In this document: positions 31,637-42,124 of the stretch, one piece after another
Layout of the letters: each line of letters starts with the position of its first letter
Numbering within the stretch: the stretch's first letter is position 1
DNA from: Neoarius graeffei
Lineage: Eukaryota > Chordata > Actinopteri > Siluriformes > Ariidae
Assembly (NCBI RefSeq): GCF_027579695.1
Contig: NC_083582.1
Location: 4,436,378 to 4,500,377 of the forward strand
Length of the DNA: 64,000 bases
Direction of reading: 5' to 3'
Notes under the pieces: generated by a model
What the model was told of the DNA's origin: nothing
The model's input: only the letters and a program-made list of their open reading frames with translations
Databases searched by the model: none
Made by a program: the position numbers and the translations under genes

Positions 31637-32450
31637 CAGTGTTGGGCACGTTACTTTCAAAAAGTAATTAGTTATAGTTACTAGTTACTTTTCCCAAAAA
31701 GTAACTGAGTTAGTAACGGAGTTACTTTGTCATAAAAGTAACTAATTACCAGGGAAAGTAATTATTCCATTACATTTTGTTCCCCCTCAAAAAAAATCAA
31801 ATTCAATTAGTGTAATCATAATAAAAGTGAATGTTAAATGTGTTTAATGACTGAAATGGACACTTAACAGAACCAATTAGTCATGTTATCTACACTATAT
31901 TAATATTTTTGTGGGACAATGTGAGATAAGACATCTATCAAATGTAATATATTTTTGTAGTTATTAAAATTATGTTACTAATTACTGGCCACTGATGAGG
32001 ACAAACGCTTTGTTCCTCGACATAATGTGCATTGCATGTAAACACTCTTGCCTTTTATTTCAAGTAATGAAAAGTAATGGCTGTATTTCCAATGTGAAAG
32101 CGCAGTGCTGGGCTGACCGCTCGCCATCGCTGGGTCTTCTGATTGAAAGAGCGCGCAGTAGTGCAGTAGGCGTGGCCTACCTACGTATGTTGTCCAAATC
32201 TACTCTGATTGGCTTACTGTGCCGTTGTCTCGCGTCTCCCCGCCCCACACTAAAACAGAGTAAAGAAAGGCTGAACGAGCAGCATGCCAGATGAGAACAG
32301 CTTTAATAAAGTAACGCATAGCATTTTATTGTAAGTAACGGGAACGGCGTTATAACGATGTAAAAAGTAATTAGTTAGATTACTCGTTACTAAAAAAAGT
32401 AACGCCGTTAGTCACGCCGTTTATTTCTAACGCTGTTATTGCCATCACTG
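31637..32450. mobile_element. Nested hAT-like MITE with TSD GGTAAGAC
   Basis: The 814-bp element is flanked by GGTAAGAC (31629-31636 and 32451-32458). The ends are CAGTGTTGGGCACGTTACTT and, complemented, CAGTGATGGCAATAACAGCG. Internal AGTAACT/GTAATTAG-rich subterminal repeats occur at both ends. No coding sequence. It interrupts the outer hAT. Confidence 0.8.
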
Positions 32451-32992
32451 GGTAAGACACAGCCAACTTTTTCCAGCCCCATAAAGTAACCCCAACCAAG
32501 GCACGCGCGGCACGCAATTCATGTTACAAACGAGGGGAGAGCAAGTCACACTGAACACCATATGAAACGCACAGGGCATTGAATCATTTCATAACCACAA
32601 CGGCTTAATAACATTGTGTTTCATATATCTGATTGAAGCTAAGAATATTCACATTAGCCCGCAATCATATCCCGCCGTTTCTCGAGCGGTGTGTTCTTCT
32701 CTGCTTTTCACACTGGAGAGTACGCACGCACACACAACAAAAGTCCGGCGCATTGCATTTCGCACCTGAATAGTTGCAGACTAAGGAAATGTTAAAATGT
32801 TAAAACTGTAAAAATGTTGAAATGCTAAAATGAAATGGTTGTTGACCGGTTGAATGGTTTTTGAATACCTGTCATTTAAGGGTTGGAGTGAGTAGAGACT
32901 GGGATAAGAGAGGTGGGTGGGTGTGTGGGTTGGCCCGGGGGGGGCCCATTCAGAGCATTTTGTCCCGGGCCCAGCCAAAGCTGTCAGCGGTC

Positions 32993-32995
<3 letters not shown>

Positions 32996-33052
<57 letters not shown>
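32996..33052. repeat. (TA)n microsatellite right of the hAT
   Basis: Pure TA repeat of about 57 bases. Confidence 0.95.
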
Positions 33053-33058
<6 letters not shown>

Positions 33059-33554
33059 TGGTTAATTGGCAACAGGTCACTAACATTGTTTTCCAAGTTG
33101 GCGGCACATGCGGACGCAGCGGCCCCTCTCTGTCCCGATAATGTGGTGTTTACATGTTTGTCTTCGTCGGTGTGCTAGATTGATGGTATGTTTTCGTCGC
33201 ATTTGTCCATCCCGAGGCGCACGTACAGCCGCAGGACTCTTTTTGACATTGGCAACACTTTTTTCTGTAAGTTAAACCCGGCACATGCTAAGGAGCTACA
33301 TGACCTCGGCCTACTCTGGCGGCCTGCTTTGACATCGACCCCCACTATTGCTGCACACCCGCAGAGGAAGCGCCGTAAGCGGTGTGAGAGGAAGCAGAAG
33401 CGTGGAAAGCGCGGGGGTATCTGGGCCAGGCTAATGGCTAATCCACACAAGCCGGCTATACCGTCCATCGTACTCGCCAATGTATGCTCCTTGGATAACA
33501 AACTGGATTATATTCACCTTTTGAGAGGGACCCAGCAGGCTGTGAGAGAGTGCT

Positions 33555-34103
33555 GTGTTTTTGTGTTCATGGAAACATAACGACAGCATACCGGACTCTG
33601 CCATCCAGCTCGACTGGCTAACATGCTATCGAGCAGACAGAGCATTCATTGAAGGAGGTAAGACCTGCGGCGGTGGGGTCTGTGTTTACATCAGGGATGC
33701 TTGGTGTCAGGACGCTGTGGTAGTTTGCAGACACTGTTCACCCCTTGTGGAGTTTATGATCATCAAATGCCGGCCCTTCTATCTACCGAGGGAGTTTTCT
33801 GCCATCTTGCTTGTTGCAGTTTACACTCCTCCCAGATGCAACAACGATAGGGACAAGGCACTGAGTGAACTGTACTGCGCCATCAGCGACCAACAGACAG
33901 CCAATCCAGAGGGACTTCTCATCGTAGCTGGGGATTTCAACCATGCAATTCTCAAAACAGTGTTTCCTCAGTTACATCAACACATTAACTTTGCAACACG
34001 GGGAAACAACACACTGGACCAGTTTTACACAACACTGAGAAGAGCATACAAGGCCTCACCCCTCCCCCATCTCGGTGCTTCAGACCACATCACTGTTATG
34101 TGA
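33555..34103 (+). pseudogene. LINE endonuclease fragment
   Basis: Contains GGGVCVYIRDAWCQDAVV, RPFYLPREFSAILLVAVYTP, IVAGDFNHAILKTV and LPHLGASDHITVM, the catalytic His motif. A stop follows at 34101. Confidence 0.75.
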
Positions 34104-34939
34104 ATGCCATCATACAGGCCAAAGGTCAAAGTCACCAGTCTGGTCCAGAATAGGTATGGGTGTGGCCAGAGGGTGCTTCCTCAGCACTTCAGGACTGCTT
34201 TAACATCACAGACTGGGACATGTTTAAGCAGGCAGCTACTTACAACCACCAGATCAACATCCAGGAGTATTCAGACACTGTTACAGCCTACATTAGTAAA
34301 TGCACTGATGATGTCACGGACATTAAGACCATCACAGTACGGGCCAACCAGAAACCATGGCTGACGGGGGAAGTCTATCGGTTACTGAAAGCCCGGAACG
34401 CTGCTTTCAGAGCAGGTGATTAGGCTGGTCTGAGATCAGCAAGAGCCAACTTGTCCCGTGGCATCAGAATAGCAAAGAAGCAGTACAGTAGCAGGATAGC
34501 CCATCATTTCACTGACAGCAGAGACACAAGGAGCCTGTGGCAGGGGACACAGACCATCACGGACTATAAACCTCAACCCCAGACCTGTGACAAGGACATC
34601 ACTCTGCTGAACAGTCTAAACAACTTCTTTGGATGGTTTGAAGCCAATAACAGCATGCCTGCACAGAAGACACCACCCCTTCCAGATGACCAGGTGCTGT
34701 CCCTGTCTCCAGCCAGTGTGAGGAGATCCCTCTCCAGGATCAACACCTGCAAAGCTGTAGGACCTGACAACATTCCAGGTCGTGTGCTAAAGGACTGTGC
34801 AAAGGAGCTCACAGAAGTGCTCACAGACATCTTCAACACCTCCCTGAGCTAAGCTGTTGTTCCCACCTGCTTCAAGAGCACCACCATCATCCCTGTTCCA
34901 AAGAAGGCCTCTCCATCCTGCTTCAACGATTACCGCCCT

Positions 34940-36146
34940 GTGGCACTGACCCCCATCATTATGAAGTGCTTCGAGTGGTTAGTCATGCAGCACATCAAAT
35001 CCATCCTCCCTCCCTCCATGGACCTGTACCAATTTGCATGTCGGGCCAATCGGTCCACTGATGATGCAATCTCCACCGCTCTCCACTCAGCTGTCACTCA
35101 CCTGGACACTAAGGACTCTTACATGTGGATGCTGTTCTTAGACTTTAGTTCAGCATTTAACACAATCATCCCCCAGCAGCTGATACAGAAACTGGACTGT
35201 CTAGGACTAAACACCTCCCTCTGCAACTGGTTGCTGGACTTCCTGACCGGAAGACCACAGGCAGTCCGGGTCGGCAGCAACACATCCAGTACCATCATAC
35301 TGAACACAGGGGGCCCCCCAAGGATGTGTGCTCAGCCCCCTTCTCTTCACCCTGCTGACCCATGACTGCACACCAGCACACAACAGCAACCTCTTCATCA
35401 AGTTTGCGGATGACACGACTGTGGTGGGACTCATTAACAACAATGATGAGTCATACTATAGGGATGAGGTGAGCCAACTGGCCACATGGTGCAGAGACAA
35501 CAATCTCTCTCTTAATGTGGAGAAGATGAAGGAGATGGTCGTCGACTTCCGGAGAGCCTCCACCCAGCATCCTCCACTGACCATCAATGGTGCCGCTGTG
35601 GAGAGAGTGAGCAGCACCAAGTTCCTGGGTGTGTACCTCACCTAGGATCTCTCCTGGAGCAGCAACACCGCATCGCTGGCCAGGAAAGCTCAGCAGCGTC
35701 TCTACTTCCTCCGCAGACTGAAAAGAGCTAGAGCACTAGCCCCTATCATGCAGACCTTCTACCGCGGAACCATCGAGAGCATCCTGACCAGCTGCATCAC
35801 TGCGTGGTACGGCGGCTGTACTGCATCTTGCCAGAAGACCCTGCAGCGCATAGTGAGAGCAGCTGAGAAGATCATCAGTGTCCCCCTACCCTCCCTTCAG
35901 GATATTTACAACACACGCCTGGCCCGCAGAGCACACAGCATTGTGGGTGATTCCACCCATCCCAATCACCACTTCTTCAGCCTCCTGCCTTCTGGGAGGA
36001 GAATGAAAAGCCTCCGGGTGAGAACCAGCAGACTGAGAGACAGCTTCATCCACCAGGCCGTCAGGATGCTGAACTCCCTCCCAGGCCAGTACCCCCTTCC
36101 CTTAATACACAAACCAAATGTCACCAGCCACTTTAACGAACTGTAA
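34940..36146 (+). pseudogene. LINE reverse transcriptase and C-terminal domain
   Basis: Three frames together give [40 protein letters not shown], then after a shift at 35330 [13 protein letters not shown], the active site IKFADDTTVVGLI and FLGVYLT with a stop. A further open part (35748-36146) reads YRGTIESILTSCITAWYGGC to HQAVRMLNSLPG. This is the usual CR1/Rex1-type C-terminus. Confidence 0.75.
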
Positions 36147-36192
36147 CAAAATTCAATTGCACTATGTTAAAACTGTTTACAATACTGTCTAC

Positions 36193-37790
36193 TAGGGGTG
36201 TGCAAAATAATCGTCATGACAATGCATCGCGATACTAACTTTCACGATATACTGCATCGATTCTTGACGCCAAATATTGATTATTAATTTTAAAAAATGA
36301 ATAAATAAAATTGTATGAATGTTTGGCGAACATCAGCCAAAAACAAGTAGAATACAACTTCCAGTCCTGTAGATGTCGCCATGGAGTTTTTGACGCCCGC
36401 TGCCTTCATGCCAGTGGCATTTCCAGCGGCGGGCTACTGCGACTGAGACATTCTGCATAGACATCATATGCGACTGCGACTCTGTTTACAAATCCCAACA
36501 TGGAAGAAACCAAAAAGATTCATCCGCCTCCGTCAAATTTTAAAGCTGATGTTTGGGCACATTTCGGCTTCAAAAACAAAGAGGGTAAAAATGAAATTGA
36601 CATGACAAACGCAATTTGCAGATACTGTAACACGATGATGAAGTATTGTGGGAACACAACAAACTTAAGAGCACACGTGCAGAGGCACCATCCAGAAAAA
36701 CTGCAACAGCAGCAAGCACCGCAACCCATGACAAGACAAACGACCATTGATAGCAAACTTGCACCTTCATCTGCACGTGCCAAAAAAAATCACCGAGTCA
36801 ATTGCCGAGTTTATTTGCCAGGATTTACGGCCGCACAGCGTGGTTGAGAACAGTGGGTTCAGAAATATGATAAACATACTCGAGCCTCGCTATGTGATCC
36901 CGAGCCGAAAACAATTTACAGAGGTAATGGTCCCAGACATGTATGAAGAGGTAAAGCTACAAGTTAAAAAATCCCTTGCCTCTGCGCGCGTGAGCTGGAG
37001 AGGGAGGGAGTGCGCTGGGGACATAATCACTGCCAAAAGGAGTGCAATTTCCCCTGATCACCTGGACCAGCTTCTATTCCTCAACAAAAACTTAAAAAAG
37101 CACTAGGAGTGCCATTGTATCTGTTGCCTATATATTACTAGTTCATATTACCACTTGTTCATTTGGTTTTTGTGAGTGGACACTGGACACATGCAATTGA
37201 TGCATTTTGATGCAGTGGATGTTTACAGTCTTTTATTTTTAGTTTTATAAATCCTTTGCACTTTTTTTCTCATCAGTGTGTCCTCTGATGTTTGTGAAAG
37301 GGTATTGTTTGTTATAATGGCAGCTACCTCCAAAATGGGATATGTCAGATGTTTGAATGTTTTCAATTCACTGGTTTAAAGGACCACTGAGGCCAATTAA
37401 CAGCACTGATCAGCCTTATTTTATTAGTTTTCTTTTATTATTTTTAGTTTTATAAATCCTATGCACTTTTTGTCATTAGTGTGTCCACTTGTTAAGTATG
37501 GAAACAGTAATATTTGTTTTAATGGCAACTACCTCCAAAGTCATCTCAATAAATTCAGTTATGAACTGAGTTGCTCTGAGTTATGCATCAACTGGAGACA
37601 CTATCCAGATCGTACACAGCCACTGGTAATTATGCTCTATTTTTTTTTACATTTTCACTGAAGTATGTTGAATATATCGCAATGCATTGCAATAATTCAA
37701 GAATCGTGATGCATTGTGATAGTATCGCATCGTGGCATGTGAATCGTGATTCGAATTGAATCGTGACTTCTTTGCCAATACCCACCCCTA
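36193..37790 (+). mobile_element. hAT transposon with BED finger, internally deleted, TSD CTGTCTAC
   Basis: The 1598-bp element is flanked by CTGTCTAC (36185-36192 and 37791-37798). The ends are TAGGGGTGTGCAAAATAATCG and, complemented, TAGGGGTGGGTATTGGCAAAG, with subterminal ATCG-rich repeats at both ends. It holds a BED-type zinc finger transposase start and end, with the catalytic middle deleted. It lies in the 3' UTR of the CR1-like LINE. Confidence 0.85.
36500..37106 (+). pseudogene. BED-finger hAT transposase with deletion
   Basis: The first frame (36500-36847) encodes the BED finger: VWAHFGFKNKEG, then C-x2-C in AICRYCNTMM and H-x4-H in RAHVQRHHPE. A one-base shift near 36785 leads into ITESIAEFICQDLRPHSVVE and EPRYVIPSRKQFTEVMVPDM. 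At about 36990 the sequence jumps to the C-terminal end (AISPDHLDQLLFLNKNLKK), so most of the RNase H-like catalytic core and dimerisation domain is lost. Confidence 0.78.
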
Positions 37791-38595
37791 CTGTCTACAC
37801 GGGTCCTTTTTAATTTTTTTTTAATTTTTTTAGTCAATTGCACTATATAGAAACTGTTTAGAACACTGTTTACACTTTTTACATTAATTTTGCCATATTT
37901 ATACTTACACTGAAAAATCTGCTCATACTGCCTTTTATTTATTTTTTTGTTAATTGCACTATATAAAACCTGTTTACAACACTGTTTACACTTTATACAT
38001 CTTTAATCTTTGATAGACTTCACTGCTACACTGTTTATACAGTCATATCTGCCATATTTATACTTACACTGAAAATTCTGCTCATACTGCCATTTATTTA
38101 TTTATTTATATTTATATTTATACTGATAATTACTATACTGTCAGACTGCTGTTCCCATTTGCATTGTTCATTCTGTTTATATTGTCATTCGTCACATTTA
38201 AATTTATACCGTTAATTCTGTTCACACTGCCGCATTTGCACTTTCTGGATTGCCACTGTTTTGTCTTTTCTTAGATAGCGTTAGCTTGTGTGTGTAACCC
38301 CCCCCCCCCCGTTCCCCTCCTTTTTTTCCTTTTTCCTTTTTATAGTTTATATCTTGAACCTATATTTTATATTTCATGTGTAATACTGTTTGCACTGTGG
38401 ATAAGAGGGAAACACAATTTCAATTCTCTGTATGTCCTGCACATATGGCATAATTGACAAAGTTGACTTAACTTGAACTTGAACATGATTGGGTATCAAA
38501 AGAGCATCCCAAAGAAGTGGAGTCTCTCAGAAGTAAAGATGGGGAGGGTTTCACCACTGACACAGAACTCTGATATTTTTTAAATCTAATTCCAG

Positions 38596-39053
38596 AACCT
38601 ACAGCACGGGGTGTCACTGGAATGATCGATACCTTTGACAGACCAGCAGACGTGTATGCTGATGGAGTGTATGTTGGCACAGACACATATGCATGTGGAT
38701 TGGAAAACAAACCAGGGAAGCATATTCCTAAAGCTGGAACCATAGCTGAGGCTGGTGTAGGACGAGCTGGAGCTTCATGGAGCATCTTTTCAGCTGAAGC
38801 TAAAGGGCCATGTGCTTCTGCAGAGGCGAAGGCTGACGCGTCGCTGGAAGCAAGTGCCATGGCTTGTGCAGAGTTAGGAAGTGTATCAGCTGCAGCTGGT
38901 CCAGTTGAAGCAAAGCTGGGCCTGGGGATTGACACCGGTGTCAAAATTAGCCCCAGTGAAATGAAGCTAAAAGTTCTTGGCACCGGGGTGACACTGGGAC
39001 GCACAATGGGAATTTCTCTTTTTGGAAGTGAATTTAAAATAAAATTGTGGTGA
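38596..39053 (+). CDS. Terminal exon of an uncharacterised Ala/Gly-rich fish protein
   Basis: An acceptor (TCTAATTCCAG, AG at 38594-38595) precedes an open frame of 151 residues ending in TGA at 39051. It can be read as PTARGVTGMIDTFDRPADVY, then ADGVYVGTDTYACGLENKPG. An Ala-rich stretch with repeated AEAKGP/AEAKADA units (about residues 60-110) follows, then a Gly-patterned tail (LGTGVTLGRTMGISLFGSEF). I recall similar unnamed proteins in fish with the same tail pattern, but no named domain or function. No signal peptide or membrane segment is visible in this exon. The codons look maintained, with no stops in 456 bases. Upstream exons were not found; transposons occupy the preceding 10 kb. 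An AATAAA occurs about 210 bases after the stop. Function unknown. Confidence 0.6.
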
Positions 39054-39544
39054 ATGCATTTAAAAAGACAAGTTCTGTATTATGCAGTCGAACTTAGTCT
39101 AATCCTCATGTTCAGTTTGTTGGGGAGTGTTAATGTGTTACAGTTCAGGAGAATGTGATGTGTGTTAGTGTGTAACTATGAGATGGAGCAACTCAGATTA
39201 AGTCATTAAAATATTGAAAAAGAAAACATCTTCATCTCAATGTCCATTCCGACAGAAGCAAAAAAATAAAAATAAAAATATGAATCATTAAAATGCTTTT
39301 ACTTTTCATTTTTTTGTATTTATTGTCAGTTTTACTAATAAATAAAATGTACAACAACACTGGAATAAAAGATAGAAAAACACAGCTGAGGATGTTGAAG
39401 GCTGAGATCTTATGGATGTGATCTGAGGAGATGCTGAGGGTGGAGTCAGACAATGAGTCAGTGGGAATTTGATCCAGAGCTGATAGCAGCACTGACTTTC
39501 ACTTTCTGTCTCAAAGCAGTTACTGAAATTTACACCGTCATCAT
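39054..39544. other. 3' flank of the plus-strand exon
   Basis: AT-rich probable 3' UTR and flank, with AATAAA-like hexamers from about 39263. No other feature recognised. Confidence 0.4.
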
Positions 39545-39755
39545 TAGTTGGCTGCTGCAGATACATCCATCCATGACACACTCATCTCCCAACTGCCAGC
39601 TACTGGTATCACTGACACAGCCCTCCACTGGTCTCGGGCCTTCCTCACCAACAGATGACAGTTTGTCACACTGGGTCCACACAAACCCTCCATGTCCCCT
39701 GTTACTTGTGGTGTCCCCCAGGGTTCTGTTCTTGGGCCCCTCCTCTTCTTTAAAT
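39545..39755 (+). mobile_element. L2-type reverse transcriptase scrap
   Basis: One frame reads ITDTALHWSRAFLTNR and then GVPQGSVLGPLLF, the reverse transcriptase B' motif. Only about 200 bases remain, cut by a Tc1-like element. Confidence 0.6.
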
Positions 39756-40621
39756 ACAGTGTCTTGCAAAAGTATTCATTCCCCTTGCTGTTTTTCCTGT
39801 TTTGTTGCATTACAAGCTGGAATTAAAATGTATTTTTTGGGGGGGTTAGCACCATTTGATTTACACAACATGCCGATCACTTTAAAGATGAAAATTGTTG
39901 TTTTATTGTGACACAAACAATAGTTAAGAATTAAAAACAGAACTCTGGAGTCTGCAAGCATTCACCCCAAAGTCAATATTTTGTAGAGCCACCTTTTGCT
40001 ACAATTACAGCTGCAAATTTCTTGGGGTACAGTATGTCTCTATTAGCTTAGCACATCTAGCCACTGGGATTTTTGCCCATTCCTCAAGGCAAAACTGCTC
40101 CAACTCCTTCAAGTTAGATGGGTTGAGTTGGTGTACAGCAATCTTCAAGTGATGCCACAGATTCTCAATTGGATTGAGGTCTGGGCATTGATTAGGCCAT
40201 TCCAAGACATTTAAATGTTTCCCTTTAAACCACTCCAGTGTAGCTTTAGTAGTATGTTTAGGGTCATTGTCCTGCTGGAACGTGAACCTTCATCCCAGTC
40301 TCAAACCTCTGGCTGACTCAAACAGGTTTTCCTCCAGAATTGCCCTGTATTTAGTGCCATCCATCTTTCCTTCAGTCCTGGCCAGCTTTCCTGTCCCTGC
40401 AGATGAAAAGTATCCCCACAGCATGATGCTGCCACCACCATGCTTCACTGGAGGAATGGTATTCTCAGGGTGTTGGGTTTGTGCCACACATGTCATTTCC
40501 CATGAAGGCCAAAAAGTTTAATTTCTGTCTCATCTGACCAGAGAATCTTCTTCCATGTGTTTGGGGATTCTGCTACATGCTGTTGGGCAAACTCCTAATG
40601 TGTTTTCTTAAGCAATGGCTC
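39756..40621 (-). mobile_element. Tc1-like transposon, 3' half of transposase
   Basis: The inverted-repeat-like end CAGTGTCTTGCAAAAGTATTC is at 39758. On the minus strand the transposase C-terminal half is visible: [20 protein letters not shown] (40496-40290) and [20 protein letters not shown] (40205-40005), the latter with the final catalytic Glu. Stops and shifts separate them; the N-terminal half is absent. Confidence 0.78.
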
Positions 40622-41169
40622 AAAAAAGAGGGATATCAAAAGTAAAAATAGAAGCACAGTTCTCTGCAATGGGTTAAATATTTTCTAGTTGGAATGAAGT
40701 TTTGAGCACAAAAAACTGTAGCAGGAGTTTTGTGGTAAACAAGTGGGAAGAAGAAGAAGAGGAGGAGGAGGAGGACAAGGATGAGGAAGCATAATGTGTG
40801 AGAGATCGTACTGTGATTTCTGAAACAGTGATCACACAGTAAAATATTTTGATGAAATGCCAAACTCTTGTATGATGCAGTTTGTTATAAGATTAACTTT
40901 TTCATTCTCCTTGATTATTGATCGTTATTGTTCAGCAGGTTACGCTGCAGTCAGTCTTCTAACATCTCATCCATGTTCTCCTTTCATAAATTTGAGCACC
41001 TGCCCCTCTAATGGTCTCTGCATGGTCCTGCTTATGTGTGGAATCAGGTTTCATATTTATAAGTTCATGATATGGATTGACTCAAGTCTGTGGATAGGGA
41101 AATTAGTTCACTGTGGTCCACACATTTCTACTTTGCAGCATCTTTGATTTGCATCTTCCAAAGGAATAC
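40622..41169. other. Intergenic, (GAA/GAG)n and no recognised gene
   Basis: A purine tract at 40747-40790 (GAAGAAGAAGAAGAGGAGGAG). No coding similarity seen elsewhere. Confidence 0.4.
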
Positions 41170-41545
41170 TATCCATTCCTACATGCTCACAAAATAATTC
41201 CAATCAATCTTTTTCACTTCTGAAAACATTCTCACCAGTCCCCCAAAATCCCATCCCAGTCCCACCCTCTCTGGAAAGAATCCATAATCCCCTGCTCCCA
41301 AAATAATTCGGAACAACCACTGTCCCTGCTCCCATAGGAAGTCTGACCATTCCTGTCCCAGTCCCGCCGTCTCATGAAGGAATTCTGACCAATACCCAGT
41401 CATGGAAAGAATTCTGATCTCACTCCTGGAGCAATTCTGACCAATCTCATCCGATCCTGAAGGATTTCTGACGATTCTTGCCCTCTCCAAAGGGATTTTG
41501 AACCAACCCCACCTGCTCCTGAGGAATTCTCAACACTTTTGCAGA
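41170..41545. repeat. Degenerate minisatellite (GGAATTCTGACCAATCCC-type)
   Basis: Units of about 30-45 bases, each with a GGAA(T/A)TTCTGACCA-like core followed by C-rich text (TCCCAGTCCC, CTGCTCCCA), repeated about nine times. Confidence 0.65.
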
Positions 41546-41759
41546 AAAGTCACATGAACTTCACATGGGAATAAGAACATGATGCACATGCGAAGTACAT
41601 GTGGTTTTTTTTGTTACTTCATGTTTTATTTCACACATTTTCCAACTATACTGTATGTGCTTTTATTTTCTGCAGGTTTTTCTCACATTATTCATTTACT
41701 GTCATTTTTTCCCCAAAAGCAATGCTAATGTTTCTTCACATTATGGATTTTTTCAACTC

Positions 41760-41880
41760 TTTTTTTATTTATTTTATTTAACCTTCATCTAACCAGGAAA
41801 AGTCCCATTGAGTTACAATCACTCTTCTCCCAGGGAGTCCTGGCCAAGACTGGCGGCAAAAAGTTTCAAAATACATAAAA
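41760..41880. repeat. Interspersed repeat fragment
   Basis: TTATTTAACCTTCATCTAAC, then CAGGAAAAGTCCCATTGAG and GGGAGTCCTGGCCAAGAC. I recognise this wording from abundant fish interspersed repeats (part of a LINE 3' UTR or DNA transposon) but cannot name the family. Confidence 0.45.
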
Positions 41881-42124
41881 AAACAAGACAAACTTACATA
41901 CTACACCACAAATCCCATTCTATACATACTAAAACACAAACAAGACATTTCTTTATACAGGTAGGTGTTCTCCTGCACTGCCTTTTGGCATGCAGCACCT
42001 CCACCGGTGCCTTGTTTGCTAGCTGCAGGGTCGTCAGCTGGGGACCACCGCTCATAGATGTTTCGCCCCTTACCCCAGAACATCTCCTGGTGGCAGGGCA
42101 GTGAACAGGGATGTCTCCCTGCCA

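Larger units (their letters stand above)
31123..32995. mobile_element. hAT transposon remnant between two (TA)n tracts
   Basis: The left end CAGGCCTGCCGACAG and complemented right end CAGGACCGCTGACAG match at 12 of 15 positions. Both ends then carry a GGGGG and TGTCCCGGGCCCA(G/A) block. A plus-strand N-terminal transposase remnant (31455-31630: ETKRLRGSLHKYFKKDS) resembles ZMYM/TTF-finger hAT proteins. The rest of the transposase is gone, partly replaced by a nested element (31637-32450). The TSD is hidden in the TA repeats. Confidence 0.65.
33090..38485 (+). mobile_element. CR1-group LINE split by a BED-finger hAT
   Basis: The first part (33090-36192) contains a basic ORF1-like or leader region (RKRRKRCERKQKRGKRGG), endonuclease (33650-34100) and reverse transcriptase with C-terminus (34450-36146). 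The 3' UTR resumes at 37791 after the hAT and ends near 38485 with TTGACTTAACTTGAACTTGA. Frameshifts near 33580, 34103, 34420, 34850, 35330 and 35645 show it is inactive. The TAA at 36144-36146 ends the polyprotein. The 3' UTR holds internal duplications (CACTATATA(G/A)AAACTG/CCTG, 37841 and 37957). Confidence 0.75.

Noticed and set aside
31434..31671. Lys/Glu-rich open frames as a host nuclear protein
   Set aside because: The basic stretch is an expanded (AAAAG)n inside a hAT transposase remnant.
38468..39004. A 178-codon minus-strand open frame overlapping the plus-strand exon
   Set aside because: It lacks family resemblance; the plus-strand frame has a splice acceptor, a natural stop and recognisable patterning.
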